NCBI GenBank assembly: GCA_026392115.1
Contig: JAPLCQ010000029.1
Span: forward strand, 1-57,763
Length of the DNA stretch: 57,763 bases
Source: Armatimonadota bacterium
GTDB taxonomy: Bacteria > Armatimonadota > Chthonomonadetes > Chthonomonadales > CAJBBX01
Direction of reading: 5' to 3'
Shown: one piece after another, positions 42,552 through 52,100 of the stretch
Position numbering within the stretch: position 1 is the stretch's first letter
Layout of the letters: every line of letters starts with the position of its first letter
The notes under the pieces: model-generated
Database searches by the model: none
Seen by the model: only the letters and a program-made list of their open reading frames with translations
Told to the model about the DNA's origin: nothing
Position numbers and translations under genes: made by a program

Positions 42552-42601
42552 TGTATACGCGGCCTGCAACCGGCTGAGCGCCCTTGAGCGCCCAGAACCG
42601 G
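42552..42601 (-). promoter_or_regulatory. Candidate ferritin promoter with 10-bp spaced direct repeats
   Basis: A TATACA -10-like box reads on the minus strand at 42552-42557. Over its -35 position lie two TGAGCGCCC copies (42575-42583 and 42585-42593) spaced ten bases apart, framed by AACCGG copies (42568-42573 and 42596-42601). One helical-turn spacing fits a protein that binds one face of the DNA. No Fur-box is recognisable. Confidence 0.35.
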
Positions 42602-42626
42602 TCGCATACCTCAGTTGGCCCGGCTG

Positions 42627-45512
42627 TTACGGTGCGGCCTTGATGGACACATCGTCGATGCCCATCAGGTACCCCGAACCGTCGGATGCCGGGCTCTTGC
42701 CGACTGCCTTGAAGCGGAGCCGGTGCACGCCGGCGGTGAGCTTCACCTTGCCCAGAGCGGTCTCAGGCCCTCGCTTCACGTCCAGCGTGTAGGTATCGAC
42801 CTGTGGGCCGAGCGGCGAGCCATCCAGTTCGGCCTGCACGACGGCGTAGTCGTGCGAAGTGGTGAGTCGCACTGCCAGGTCATACTGCCCCTCCTTCGGC
42901 ACGTGGACCAGCAGCTCGACGGCGGCGTTGAGGCCGCTGGGCATGATCCAGAGCTGGTGGCCGCCGGAGTAGGCCGGCCCGAGGTTTTGGGCCTCATAGC
43001 CTCCGCCGCTGACGCCGCCGATCTGGATCCAGACGCCATCGGCAGAGCCCTCCGCCAGCACTTGCGGCTCATAGCGCAGGTAGTCGACCTCAACGGTCCT
43101 GCCGCTCGATGCCGCGTTCCTGCCGACGCACCGCAACTCCACCGAGGCCGTTCCAGCGGGGATGACGCCCAGCGGAAGGATGCCAGCCATGGGGCCGGCC
43201 TTGGGCGCGTAGAGGTCGAAGACGGGCCCGATGGCCTTGCCGTCGATGAACGCCTGCACGAGGCCGCCGGCGGGGCCTGCGTGGGCCTTGAGGCCCAGGA
43301 CGCGCGTCTCCGGCGCAGGCGCTGCCAGGCTGATGGTCAGCGACTGCCCGTCCTCTGAAGCCGCCCATCGGATCAGGCGGCCGCCGCTGATCGATCGGTC
43401 GCCGAACCGCGTCTCCGGCTGCGGTGCGCCCGCCGAGGCGCTCAGCTTCTGCTCCTCGATCTCGATGGCGCGGGCCTCGGCCCAGGCGGGCTCAAGGCGC
43501 ACGCAGTCCAACACGGCGCGTCCTGCCGCCGCCGTGACGATGGACGCGGGTTCGCCCTTCCCGTCGATGACCACCGCCTGCAGTGCGGAGACACCCGGCG
43601 TGGCGGCGGTGATCTCAAGGGTCCTACCGGCCACCAGCATCGTCAGCGGCGCCGCGTCGGGCAGGGCCGAGATGAGCTGCGGGTAGTAGACGCCGGCCTT
43701 GGGAGCCCGGAGGGTGAAGTCGGCCAGCTTTTGGCCCTGCGCGGCCTGCCCGAAGTCCACGGCGCGTTCGCGGCTGAACTCCACCTTCAGGCCGGAGTCG
43801 CTGAGGACCGATCCCGCCCCTGCCCGTACGGCATCGCGCAGCACATCCTCAGCCTCGTCGGCGAACGTGACGCCGGACCCGTAGGTCCGAAGAGCCTGAG
43901 CGTCGAGCGCTCGGAAGGGGCGGGTGTTGTAGCGCACCTTGCTCGGCGGGTCGTTGGGCGTAAGGCCGCCGGTCACCGTGGCGTTGGCCAGTTCGGAGAA
44001 GGGCGGGGTCAGCTCGGCCTGGTACCAGAACGCGGTGGAGGTGAACTCATAGTGGCCGCGCGGGCCGACGCCGTTGGGCCCATAGTTTTCGATGACCATT
44101 CGGAAGCGTTTGGTGAACGGGATGAAGTCGGCGAAATGCCATCGGTAGTTGCACGTGCGATGCCCGACCTGCGACGAGCATCCCCAGCTGCCGCCAGAGA
44201 GGTACCGAATGCCCCACGCATCGCCGAAGTAGTCCTCCGAGCCCGTGCCGACCCACTTGGGGAAGTCGTCCTCGTCGACCCAGACCTTCTCGTCGCCTTC
44301 GCCCCACCACCCGCCCAGCGGGTGGTCGATCGGCATGGAGACGCCCACGAAGTGGCCCTTGCCTGCCGTCTCGAGGAAGCTATAGTCGAAGCCGGCGATG
44401 CCCGGCTCACTGCGCCATCGTGCGTAGAAGTAGCACATATCGGCCGGCAACGCCTCAACGGGGGCCCAGTCGATCTGCACATCGAGCTGCGCGGGGCGAT
44501 CCAGGTAGTTTGTGGCCTGGATTTCTCCGGAGCGCCGGAACGGCATGGCGTAGAAGTTGTAGGCTTGGTTGCCCTTGCAGCCTGCGATCACGGAGCCGTA
44601 GTCCGGCGCCTCCCAGTCGAAGCCGAAGAAGGGCCCCAGCGGCGTGAGTACCTGCGGCCAGGGCGCCTTGTCCCAGACCGCCTGCAGCACCACCTTGCGC
44701 CAGACGTAGCGCTGCTCTGATGCGGCGCTGATGTGGATGCCTCGAACGACGCCAGGACCGCGCAGCGAGGCCAGGTTGACGGTGGCGCCCGGCGCGATCT
44801 CGACACGGGAACTGATCGTCACCTGGCCCGCCATATGCTCCTTCGGGTCGATGCCCTTGCGGCCCCATGCGGCCGCGGCCTCGTAGAGGGCCGAGGTCTG
44901 GTCGCCGGTGAGGGGCAGCTTCAGGCTCTCGACGGCTCGATCCTTCGGATAGATGTGGTAGCCGAAGTGGTAGTACTGCCCGTACGCCCTGTCCGCCGTG
45001 ATCTTGATGTGTTTGGCGAACGGGATCGGCACATACGAGTCGGACGCCTGCCGATCGGCCCGCTGCCAGACCAGCGGCTTCACGAACGGTTGGATGTCGC
45101 CATTGAAGATCTGGTTGAAGTCCCACTCATAGGTCGGCTTCTCCGCGCCGTCGAGGTATACGCGAATCTTGCCCTGTGGATTGGCCGACCAGATGCGCCA
45201 GATGCAGCCGGGGCCGTCGATATCCATCATCACCGCCTCGCCGTTGGGCTCCACCCGCAGGTACTGGCCGGCGTCGCCGTTGGCCCCGTAGGCCTTGGTC
45301 ATGTTCCGGTCCCAGCTTGAGAACTGGCCCGCGGTGATGCCTGTCTGCAGCCGCGTCAGTCCGTCGAGATCGGTCAGGCGCTTGATCAGCTCGGTGTAGC
45401 TCTGCGGCTGCCCTGCGGCGCCGGTGGCCGGGAGCAGTGCCGCGGCGGCGGCGCACACCGGCAGCAGCTTGCCGGCGGCTCGGCGAAGTAGTCTGGGAAG
45501 ATGCATGCTCAT
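42627..45512 (-). CDS. Secreted GH172-type (DUF2961) glycoside hydrolase
   Basis: 961 residues with AAGGAGG seven bases upstream and a signal peptide (KLLPVCAAAAALLPATGAAGQ). Residues 35-480 are the DUF2961 fold now assigned to CAZy GH172 (arabinofuran and fructan-type linkages): GITAGQFSSWDRN, GPGCIWRIWSANPQG, VDEDDFPKWVGTGSEDYFGDAWG with E426 as a candidate catalytic glutamate. The later part (about 600-961) holds two jelly-roll-like binding regions (VELRCVGRNAASSGRTVEVDYLRYE and VHRLRFKAVGKSP). Length is more than double the catalytic unit. Sugar specificity is not predictable. Confidence 0.9.
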   Translation of the reverse strand: MSMHLPRLLRRAAGKLLPVCAAAAALLPATGAAGQPQSYTELIKRLTDLDGLTRLQTGITAGQFSSWDRNMTKAYGANGDAGQYLRVEPNGEAVMMDIDGPGCIWRIWSANPQGKIRVYLDGAEKPTYEWDFNQIFNGDIQPFVKPLVWQRADRQASDSYVPIPFAKHIKITADRAYGQYYHFGYHIYPKDRAVESLKLPLTGDQTSALYEAAAAWGRKGIDPKEHMAGQVTISSRVEIAPGATVNLASLRGPGVVRGIHISAASEQRYVWRKVVLQAVWDKAPWPQVLTPLGPFFGFDWEAPDYGSVIAGCKGNQAYNFYAMPFRRSGEIQATNYLDRPAQLDVQIDWAPVEALPADMCYFYARWRSEPGIAGFDYSFLETAGKGHFVGVSMPIDHPLGGWWGEGDEKVWVDEDDFPKWVGTGSEDYFGDAWGIRYLSGGSWGCSSQVGHRTCNYRWHFADFIPFTKRFRMVIENYGPNGVGPRGHYEFTSTAFWYQAELTPPFSELANATVTGGLTPNDPPSKVRYNTRPFRALDAQALRTYGSGVTFADEAEDVLRDAVRAGAGSVLSDSGLKVEFSRERAVDFGQAAQGQKLADFTLRAPKAGVYYPQLISALPDAAPLTMLVAGRTLEITAATPGVSALQAVVIDGKGEPASIVTAAAGRAVLDCVRLEPAWAEARAIEIEEQKLSASAGAPQPETRFGDRSISGGRLIRWAASEDGQSLTISLAAPAPETRVLGLKAHAGPAGGLVQAFIDGKAIGPVFDLYAPKAGPMAGILPLGVIPAGTASVELRCVGRNAASSGRTVEVDYLRYEPQVLAEGSADGVWIQIGGVSGGGYEAQNLGPAYSGGHQLWIMPSGLNAAVELLVHVPKEGQYDLAVRLTTSHDYAVVQAELDGSPLGPQVDTYTLDVKRGPETALGKVKLTAGVHRLRFKAVGKSPASDGSGYLMGIDDVSIKAAP

Positions 45513-45563
45513 AGTCGCGCCTCCTTGCGGTGCTCGGCCCGACGCGCCCCGGTTTGGGCTGGC

Positions 45564-46445
45564 TCAGGGCCTCTCGTGCAGCAGTCTGCCGAGGTCCCAT
45601 GCGGGCGTCCAGCCCAGCAGCGCCTCGGCTTTTCGTATGTCGAAGAACGAACGGAAGGGCTCATCACCGTAGTAGGTCTCGTCGAGTGGCACCTGCGGGT
45701 CTTCGGGCCAGTTGCGGCGCGCCAGATCGCCAGTGGAGACCGTGCCGTACTGGTCGTGCGCCGTCAGGTAGAAGGCCTCATGCGAGCCCGCCGGCACGTC
45801 GGCCACCAGGGCCAGCGCGATGGCTTCGGCCACATCCCGCACGTCGATCCAAGCGTAGGTCGCTCCCCGCGCGTCTCGCCGCCCCTCGGCGCGGATGCCT
45901 CCCAGGAAACCCGCGTAGTGCGGTTCGTAGACGACATACGTGTACCGCAGGGCCAGCGTCGTCAGTCCGTGTTCGCGGCTGTACCCCGCGCAGAGTTGGT
46001 CGCCGAAGGACTTGGAGTAGCTGTAGACTTCCGAGGGCAGGTCGCGGTGTTTCTCATCGATGGGGAGGTAGTCCGGCCGGTAGAACCTGCCGTGAATGCC
46101 CCAGCCGGACGCCGACTCGCTGCTGCCGAAGACGACGCGCCGCACACCCCACTCGGCGGCGTAGCGGAGCACGTTGAAGGTCGCCAGCATGTTGACGGCC
46201 AGCACGCGGTCCCATGTTGCCACGAACGGGTTGGGAATGGCCGCCAGATGGACGATGGCGTCCGGCGGCTGAGGCAGCGCGTCCAGGGCGAAGGGTTGCG
46301 TCAGGTCAGCGACGATGGACGCTGTGCCGAGGCCCTCGGGCAGGGGCGCCGCATCCAGCACCGTGACCTCATGGCCGGCCTCCAGAAGCCGCCCGAGCGT
46401 CACGCGGCCGATGTTGCCGGCGCCCCCGGTGAGCAGCACCCTCAT
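45564..46445 (-). CDS. NAD-dependent nucleotide-sugar epimerase/dehydratase-like
   Basis: 293 residues. Short-chain (extended SDR) fold: VLLTGGAGNIGRVTLGRLLEAG cofactor loop, VHLAAIPNP, a serine strand VVFGSSESASG, and the catalytic Y-x-x-x-K in YSYSK. Its ATG overlaps the GH36 stop by four bases, so it is translated with the glycosidase. Likely substrate is a sugar or sugar acid released by neighbouring hydrolases; uronate dehydrogenases share this layout. Confidence 0.85.
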   Translation of the reverse strand: MRVLLTGGAGNIGRVTLGRLLEAGHEVTVLDAAPLPEGLGTASIVADLTQPFALDALPQPPDAIVHLAAIPNPFVATWDRVLAVNMLATFNVLRYAAEWGVRRVVFGSSESASGWGIHGRFYRPDYLPIDEKHRDLPSEVYSYSKSFGDQLCAGYSREHGLTTLALRYTYVVYEPHYAGFLGGIRAEGRRDARGATYAWIDVRDVAEAIALALVADVPAGSHEAFYLTAHDQYGTVSTGDLARRNWPEDPQVPLDETYYGDEPFRSFFDIRKAEALLGWTPAWDLGRLLHERP

Positions 46446-49000
46446 GGCTTGGCCTTCGCGCGCGCGCCGGGACGCGCCGCCTTTGGGGGCGGCGCAGGCG
46501 CGTAGCGGACGAGCAGGCTCTCGCCGGGCGCGCCGATCTTCAGCGTGAGACCCTCGCGGAGTTGGGCGCCGGTCATGCGACGGCGGCTGGAGTTGCGCCG
46601 CTCATCGATCAGGTCCACGACGTAGGTCTTCTCGGGGTCCACGGCGCGGAGGCCGGCGATGATGCCCGCCAGGTTGCACTCGCGACGGCGGAAGGCCAGC
46701 ACGATGCCCGAGTCCTTCTCGGCAAGGTGGAGCTGCCACGCGGCGAAGCGGTCCGCCGCCGTGTCCCCGGCCATGATGGGGTAGAGGTCGCCGTACCAGT
46801 AGGGCCGGTTGACCCGAAGCTCGGCGATGGCCTCCTTGGCCGACGCCTTTACAAAGTCCGGGTTCATGTAGTCGAACTCGGCCGCGACGCCCATGGTGGC
46901 GTTGGAGCGTGTCTCGTAGGGCTCTGTGGTCCACGTGGAGAGGGAGGCCAGCGGGACGTAGAGGCCGAACGCGCAGACCTGCGCCTGGTGCCAGTCGGCA
47001 TGGCCGGGGCTGCAGCCGGTATCACTGCGCCAGAGGGGAACGGAGCGGGAGCACATCTCGATCTCGATGCGTCGGCCGCCGCTGGCGCAGTTGTCGATCA
47101 TCACGCCGGGGCATCTGGCGCGGATCTCGTCCCACATGGCGTAGAGGCCCTCGACGTAGCGGATCTCGGTGATGCCCTGCCGATCGGGCGCGTCGGCCCG
47201 GCGCCAGTAGTCCAGCGGGTCCATGTTGAAGTCGTTGCGGTAGACATCGACGCCGTAGGCCTTGACCTGTCCGATGAGCAGTTCGGTCAGCCAGCGCCTG
47301 GCCGCCGGGTCATCGAGCTTGAAGAGGCCGCCGGCCTTGCCGCCGTGGACGAACTCGGGATGCTCGTTGGCGATGTCTGAGCCAGGAGCCACGCGCTCGG
47401 GCTCGAACCAGAGCACGAACCGGCCGCCATTCGCATGGACCTTGTCCGACACCGGCTTCAGCCCGCGCGGATACTCCGCCTTGCGGTGCGACCAGGTGCC
47501 CACGCCGTTGGGGAAGCCGCCGGGGAACCACGCCGCATCGAGCCAGAGGGCGTCGAAGCCCAACTCGGCTGCCACGGCTGCGGCCTTGAGTTGGCCCTCT
47601 TCGGTGGACCAATCGGGACGGCCCACATAGCGGTCGAAGCACTGAAGCGCGAAGGGCGGCTCCGCGGGCTTGCCGGCCAGCTTCGGCGAGTAGTGGGCCA
47701 GCATGAGCCTCCGGAAGCGGTTGTGGTTGGTCAGGCGGTCGCCCCGCCATGCCATGATCAGGATGCGTGGCGTGCGCACCGTCTCGCCGGGATGCAGCAC
47801 GAACCGGGCGCCCTCCATGCCTGCGCTGAGCCGGGTGGGGCCGGCATCAGATCGATCGATCTCGGCGAACCACTGGCCGCACCAGCCGACGGCGGCGAAG
47901 AGGCCGTCGCCCGCGTACTCCAGGCCAAAGAAGGGGAATGCTGAGACCGACGATGGACGTCCGCCCGATGGCGCCATGCGCACAGGCCGCCCCGGCTCCA
48001 CCGTATCCTCGATGGGCAGGAAGGAGGTCTGGCCGCAGGCGTCGCCCTGGAGGCGGTGCAGAGCCACAGGCGTCCGAGCATGGCCGGTGCGGAGGCGTGT
48101 GTCCACCGCACGAATCTGCTCGATCACGGGCGTGTCCGCCGTGCCGGTGTTGGTGAAGCGGACCACCCAGTCGCAGGCGGCGTAGCCCTTGTACGCGGTC
48201 GCATCGGCTTCGACGCGCAGGCCGCCGGCCGGGTCGCTCCAGGTGACGGTCCAGGTGGTGCGGTCACCGGTTTCCGCCGACTTCACATTGCGGCTCCAGC
48301 CGGGCAGCAGTTGGGCCGACGGCTTGCCTCCGATTACGAAGGAGAAAGGCGGCGCCTCATCCAGCAGCAGGGAGCCGGGCTGGTTGTCGTCGAGGAAGCG
48401 GATGGCGCCGTCGGCCAGCACGAACTGCGCATCGGCCCAGTCCGCCTGGTCGAAGCCGGGCCCATCGCCGCCATCGGTGACCACCAGATCCAGGTGGCTT
48501 GTTCCCTTGGGCAGCCTCGTGAGGAGCTTCAGCGCGGGCTGGCCGACCTTGCACACGGGCGATCGAGCCAACTCCACGCCGTCGGCCTCCACGACGAACT
48601 CGACGGACGCGTTGCCGCGGCGCGTGTCCTCGTTGTCATCCACGCCGACCGACGCGGAGAACTCCACGGCGCCACCGGGGACCTCGACGCGGATGTGGCT
48701 CGTAGCGTGGGTGCCCAGGCCATGGCTGAAGCGCTTGCCGTCCAGCGTGATGGGCGTGCCGATGGCCGACTGCCCGAACCGGAGGGCGCTATGGTCCTGT
48801 CGGAGCACCGTCATTGGCACGCGAACCGTGCTGGAGGCGTCGCCGGCGAAGGCTGAGGCCGCCCAGGTGCGTACCGACCGCAGCAGGTCCTTTGGCGGAA
48901 CCGAGGGGTCGAGGTCACCAGGCGCCGCCGCAGAGGGGAGAGCGGCCGCCACAGCGGCCAGGAAGAGGACCAGCGAAACCAGCTGCCAACCTGAACCCAT
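46442..49000 (-). CDS. Secreted GH36-like alpha-galactosidase with NPCBM domain
   Basis: 852 residues with GGAGG upstream and a signal peptide (VSLVLFLAAVAAALPSAAA). Residues about 45-190 are an NPCBM carbohydrate-binding domain (SHGLGTHATSHIRVEVPGG, VGVDDNEDTRRGNASVEF). A beta-sandwich leads to the GH36/GH27-type barrel (about 430-830): LWLDAAWFPGGFPNGVGTW, FVLWFEPERVAPGS, nucleophile D590 in YRNDFNMD, CASGGRRIE and acid/base D660 in WRSDTGC. It probably removes alpha-galactosyl groups from plant or microbial glycans outside the cytoplasm. First gene of the GH36-epimerase-GH172 operon, driven by the promoter at 49035-49063. Confidence 0.92.
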   Translation of the reverse strand: MGSGWQLVSLVLFLAAVAAALPSAAAPGDLDPSVPPKDLLRSVRTWAASAFAGDASSTVRVPMTVLRQDHSALRFGQSAIGTPITLDGKRFSHGLGTHATSHIRVEVPGGAVEFSASVGVDDNEDTRRGNASVEFVVEADGVELARSPVCKVGQPALKLLTRLPKGTSHLDLVVTDGGDGPGFDQADWADAQFVLADGAIRFLDDNQPGSLLLDEAPPFSFVIGGKPSAQLLPGWSRNVKSAETGDRTTWTVTWSDPAGGLRVEADATAYKGYAACDWVVRFTNTGTADTPVIEQIRAVDTRLRTGHARTPVALHRLQGDACGQTSFLPIEDTVEPGRPVRMAPSGGRPSSVSAFPFFGLEYAGDGLFAAVGWCGQWFAEIDRSDAGPTRLSAGMEGARFVLHPGETVRTPRILIMAWRGDRLTNHNRFRRLMLAHYSPKLAGKPAEPPFALQCFDRYVGRPDWSTEEGQLKAAAVAAELGFDALWLDAAWFPGGFPNGVGTWSHRKAEYPRGLKPVSDKVHANGGRFVLWFEPERVAPGSDIANEHPEFVHGGKAGGLFKLDDPAARRWLTELLIGQVKAYGVDVYRNDFNMDPLDYWRRADAPDRQGITEIRYVEGLYAMWDEIRARCPGVMIDNCASGGRRIEIEMCSRSVPLWRSDTGCSPGHADWHQAQVCAFGLYVPLASLSTWTTEPYETRSNATMGVAAEFDYMNPDFVKASAKEAIAELRVNRPYWYGDLYPIMAGDTAADRFAAWQLHLAEKDSGIVLAFRRRECNLAGIIAGLRAVDPEKTYVVDLIDERRNSSRRRMTGAQLREGLTLKIGAPGESLLVRYAPAPPPKAARPGARAKAKP

Positions 49001-49020
49001 TCGATCGTGCCTCCGAACGC

Positions 49021-49034
49021 GGACTTGCTAGTCC
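49021..49034. promoter_or_regulatory. Palindrome at the glycan-operon start site (candidate operator)
   Basis: GGACTTGCTAGTCC is a perfect 5-bp inverted repeat with a four-base centre. It touches the -10 box of the promoter at 49035-49063 and covers the expected start of transcription, the position where a repressor would block initiation. Confidence 0.45.
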
Positions 49035-49063
49035 ATTCTAGGCCGCAACCCCGCAGGAGTCAA
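49035..49063 (-). promoter_or_regulatory. Strong sigma-70 promoter of the GH36-epimerase-GH172 operon
   Basis: On the minus strand TTGACT (49058-49063) and TAGAAT (49035-49040) are separated by the ideal 17 bases. Predicted start near 49028 leaves a leader of about 28 bases with a GGAGG site before the GH36 ATG. Confidence 0.7.
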
Positions 49064-49116
49064 CAGCCGCGCCGGCATTGCAGGCCATGCTTAGCAATGT
49101 TGCGCGCCTGTCGCGC

Positions 49117-49151
49117 AAAGGCGGCCCCGGCAAGGTGCGCCGGGGCCGCCT
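49117..49151 (-). terminator. Terminator of the SdrD-B repeat protein
   Basis: AGGCGGCCCCGGC (49119-49131) pairs perfectly with GCCGGGGCCGCCT (49139-49151) around a seven-base loop; on the minus strand TTT follows. It is 28 bases past the gene's stop. Confidence 0.8.
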
Positions 49152-49179
49152 CAGAACGCCTACGCTGACAGGGTACGCG

Positions 49180-52100
49180 CTACTTCAGGAAGCCATTGTC
49201 GGTCGTGCCATTGTCGAAGTTCTCGTTGATGGCCGTTGCCGCGTCGTTGATCTGGCTCATGGTATAGCCGCTGGTGCCGCCGCCGCCGAGGGCCTTGTTC
49301 GCGATGGCCGCGAACTGCGTGACGGTGAGGCCGCCGAATGCCCCGGACTGGATGCGCAGACTGCCAAGGCCGGTCTGGGTGATGCCGGCTGCCGAGAAGT
49401 CGATGTTCAGCCGCATAGCCAGGACCTGTCCGGCAAGCACGCCGAGTTGGCCGGTCGGGTTCACCGCCGAGCAAGACAGCGCACGGGCCGTGCCGCCCTG
49501 CGGGAGGAACGCCTCGATGGCTGAGGCGCTGGTGAAGCGCAGCGTCTTGCAGCCGCCGATGGTAACGCCGCAGGAACCGTAGACCCGGCAGAACTTGGCT
49601 GCCAACAGGGCCCCGGGGTTGTTGCCGCTGGGCTTGGCGCCCCAGCCGCCCTGGGTGTAGGTGGTGTAGCGGTGCGTACACGTGGTGCGCTTGAGGCCGG
49701 CGTCCACCGATGTCACATTGTCGCCCGAAGCGAGGACGACGGCGCCGGTTACACCGGTGGTCCTGTCAGCGTCGCTATCGACGGCGCGGTTGGAGCCGAC
49801 GCCCTTGAGCGTGAACGCGTAATCGGCAGGGAGGATGAACTGGACCTTGTAGGTTCCGGGGGCGAGGTTGTTGAAAAGGTAACCGCCCGTGGAACTGGTA
49901 ACCGTGGTGGCCAGGACCTCGTCGTCTGATCCGAGCAGCTTCACGGTGACGCCTGCCACACCGACTTCGCAGGAGTCCTGGACTCCATCCTTGTCGGCGT
50001 CGAGCCAGACGCGGTCGCCCAGCGATGCGGGGCGTACACACGAACGCTTCAGGCCGGCATCGACGTAGGTGACGCTGTCACCGGACGCGAGAGTGACGAC
50101 CGCAGTCACGCCCGTGGCGGTATCTGCGTCGCTGTCGACTGCACGGTTGGACCCGACGCCCTTGAGCGTGAAGGTGTAGTTGGCCGGCAGGACGAACTGA
50201 ACCTTGTAGCTACCCGGTGCCAGGTTGCCGAAGAGGTAGCGGCCGGTGCTGCCGGTGACCGTGGTGGCCAGTACGGTGTCGCTCGTGTCGAGCAGCTTCA
50301 CAGTGACGCCTGCCACACCCACTTCGCAGGAGTCCTGAATCCCGTCCTTGTCGGCATCAAGCCAGACCCGGTCGCCAAGGGACGCGGGCCGGACGCATGT
50401 GTTGCGCTTGAGGCCGGCATCGACCGAGGTCACATTGTCACCTGCGGCCAGCGTCACGGCTGCGGTCATGCCGCTGGTCGTGTCGGCGTCGCTATCGGCT
50501 TCGGTGTCGGAGCCGACTCCCTTGAGCGTGAACGTATGGTTGGTCGGAAGTACGAACTGGACCCTGTAGGTTCCGGGCGCCAGGTCGCTGAAGAGGTACT
50601 CGCCGTCGGCGTCGGTCACGACAGAGGTGAGTACGGCGTCGGTCGCGCTCAGCAGTTTCACCGTGACGCCAGCCACGCCGGTCTCGCCGGCATCCTGAAT
50701 GCCGTCCTTGTCTGTGTCAAGCCAGACCTTGTCGCCAAGCGACGCCGGGCCGATCAGGCCGGCGTCAACCGATGTTACGCTCTCGCCTGAGACAAGCGTG
50801 ACGGAGCCGCTGATGCCGGTGGCCGTGTCGGCGTCGCTGTCCGCCTCCGGGTCCGTGCCGGCGGCCTGGGCGGTGAACGTGTAGCCGGCCGGAGCGGTGA
50901 ATGCGACCTTGTAGACGCCCGGAGCCAGGTCGCTGAAGAGGTAGCGGCCGTCGGTTCCTGTCGTATCGGCAGCGAGCACCACGCCGTCGGCATCCATCAG
51001 CCTCACGGCCACGCCGGCCAGGCCGACTTCGTCTGTGTCCTGCGTGCCATTGCGATTGGCGTCGACCCAGACCCGGTCGCCCAGTGCGGCCACGCGGACC
51101 AGACCGGCGTCCAGGATCGTGATCGATCCGCCGGCAGGGACTTCGCGGAGCTCGGTGGCGCCGGTGATCGCATCTGCGTGGCTCTGGATCGCCGAGTCGG
51201 GGTCGGTGGCCGGTTGGGTGAACTGGTAGCCGATGGGCGGCTCGAACCGGACTGAGTAGGTGCCGGGCACGAGGCCGGTGAACGAGTAGAGCCCGCCGGT
51301 CGCAGTCGTAGCAGTGGCCTGAACTTCGCCGGCGCTGGTAAGCAGCTCAACCTTGACGCCGCTGACGCCCGGCTCGCCGGCATCCTGTACGCCGTTGTAG
51401 TTCATATCCTCCCAGACGTAGTCGCCGACGGAGGCGGGCCGAACGAGGCCGGCATCGAGGAAGAAGGCGGACTGCCCGGCTGCCAGAATGACAGCATCAG
51501 TCGCGCCGGTCTGTAGGTCAGCGTGGCTGTTGGCCTCGGGGTTCGTGCCGGCGCCGGCCACCGTAAAGACATAGCCCGCGGGCAGAGAGAAGCGCACGGA
51601 GTAGGCGCCTGGGACCAGATTATCGAACAGGTAAGCGCCCGTGGCGTTGGTGGTGGTGGTCGCGATGACCGCGAATGTGGCGTCGAGGAGGGAGACGGTC
51701 ACGCCGCCCACGCCGGCTTCGCCTGCGTCCTGAATGCCGTTGGCGTTAACATCATCCCAGACGAAGTCGCCAACCTGCGACATACCGTACAGGTCGTACT
51801 CCGGGTGGAGGAAGAGCGTATTGCGCCCGTCGGCGCCGATGATCTGCCAGCGGTAGAGCCCCGCGGGCATCGAGGGGACCTTCCAGTCGGCATCGGCGGG
51901 TGCGGTTGGATTGGCGTAGGTCGCTCCGGCAACGCCTGTGTCTAGCCGAACCGACAGCAACTCCCACTCCTTGTCGCCGGACGGGTTCGGGTCTGTGACG
52001 GTCCATGCACCGTCGGGCGCCGTGAAGCTCTGGCCGATGGCGGGTGAGATTCGCAGTAACGACCCCGAGGGTGCGTCGTCAGCCGGTGCGCCGGTACGCG

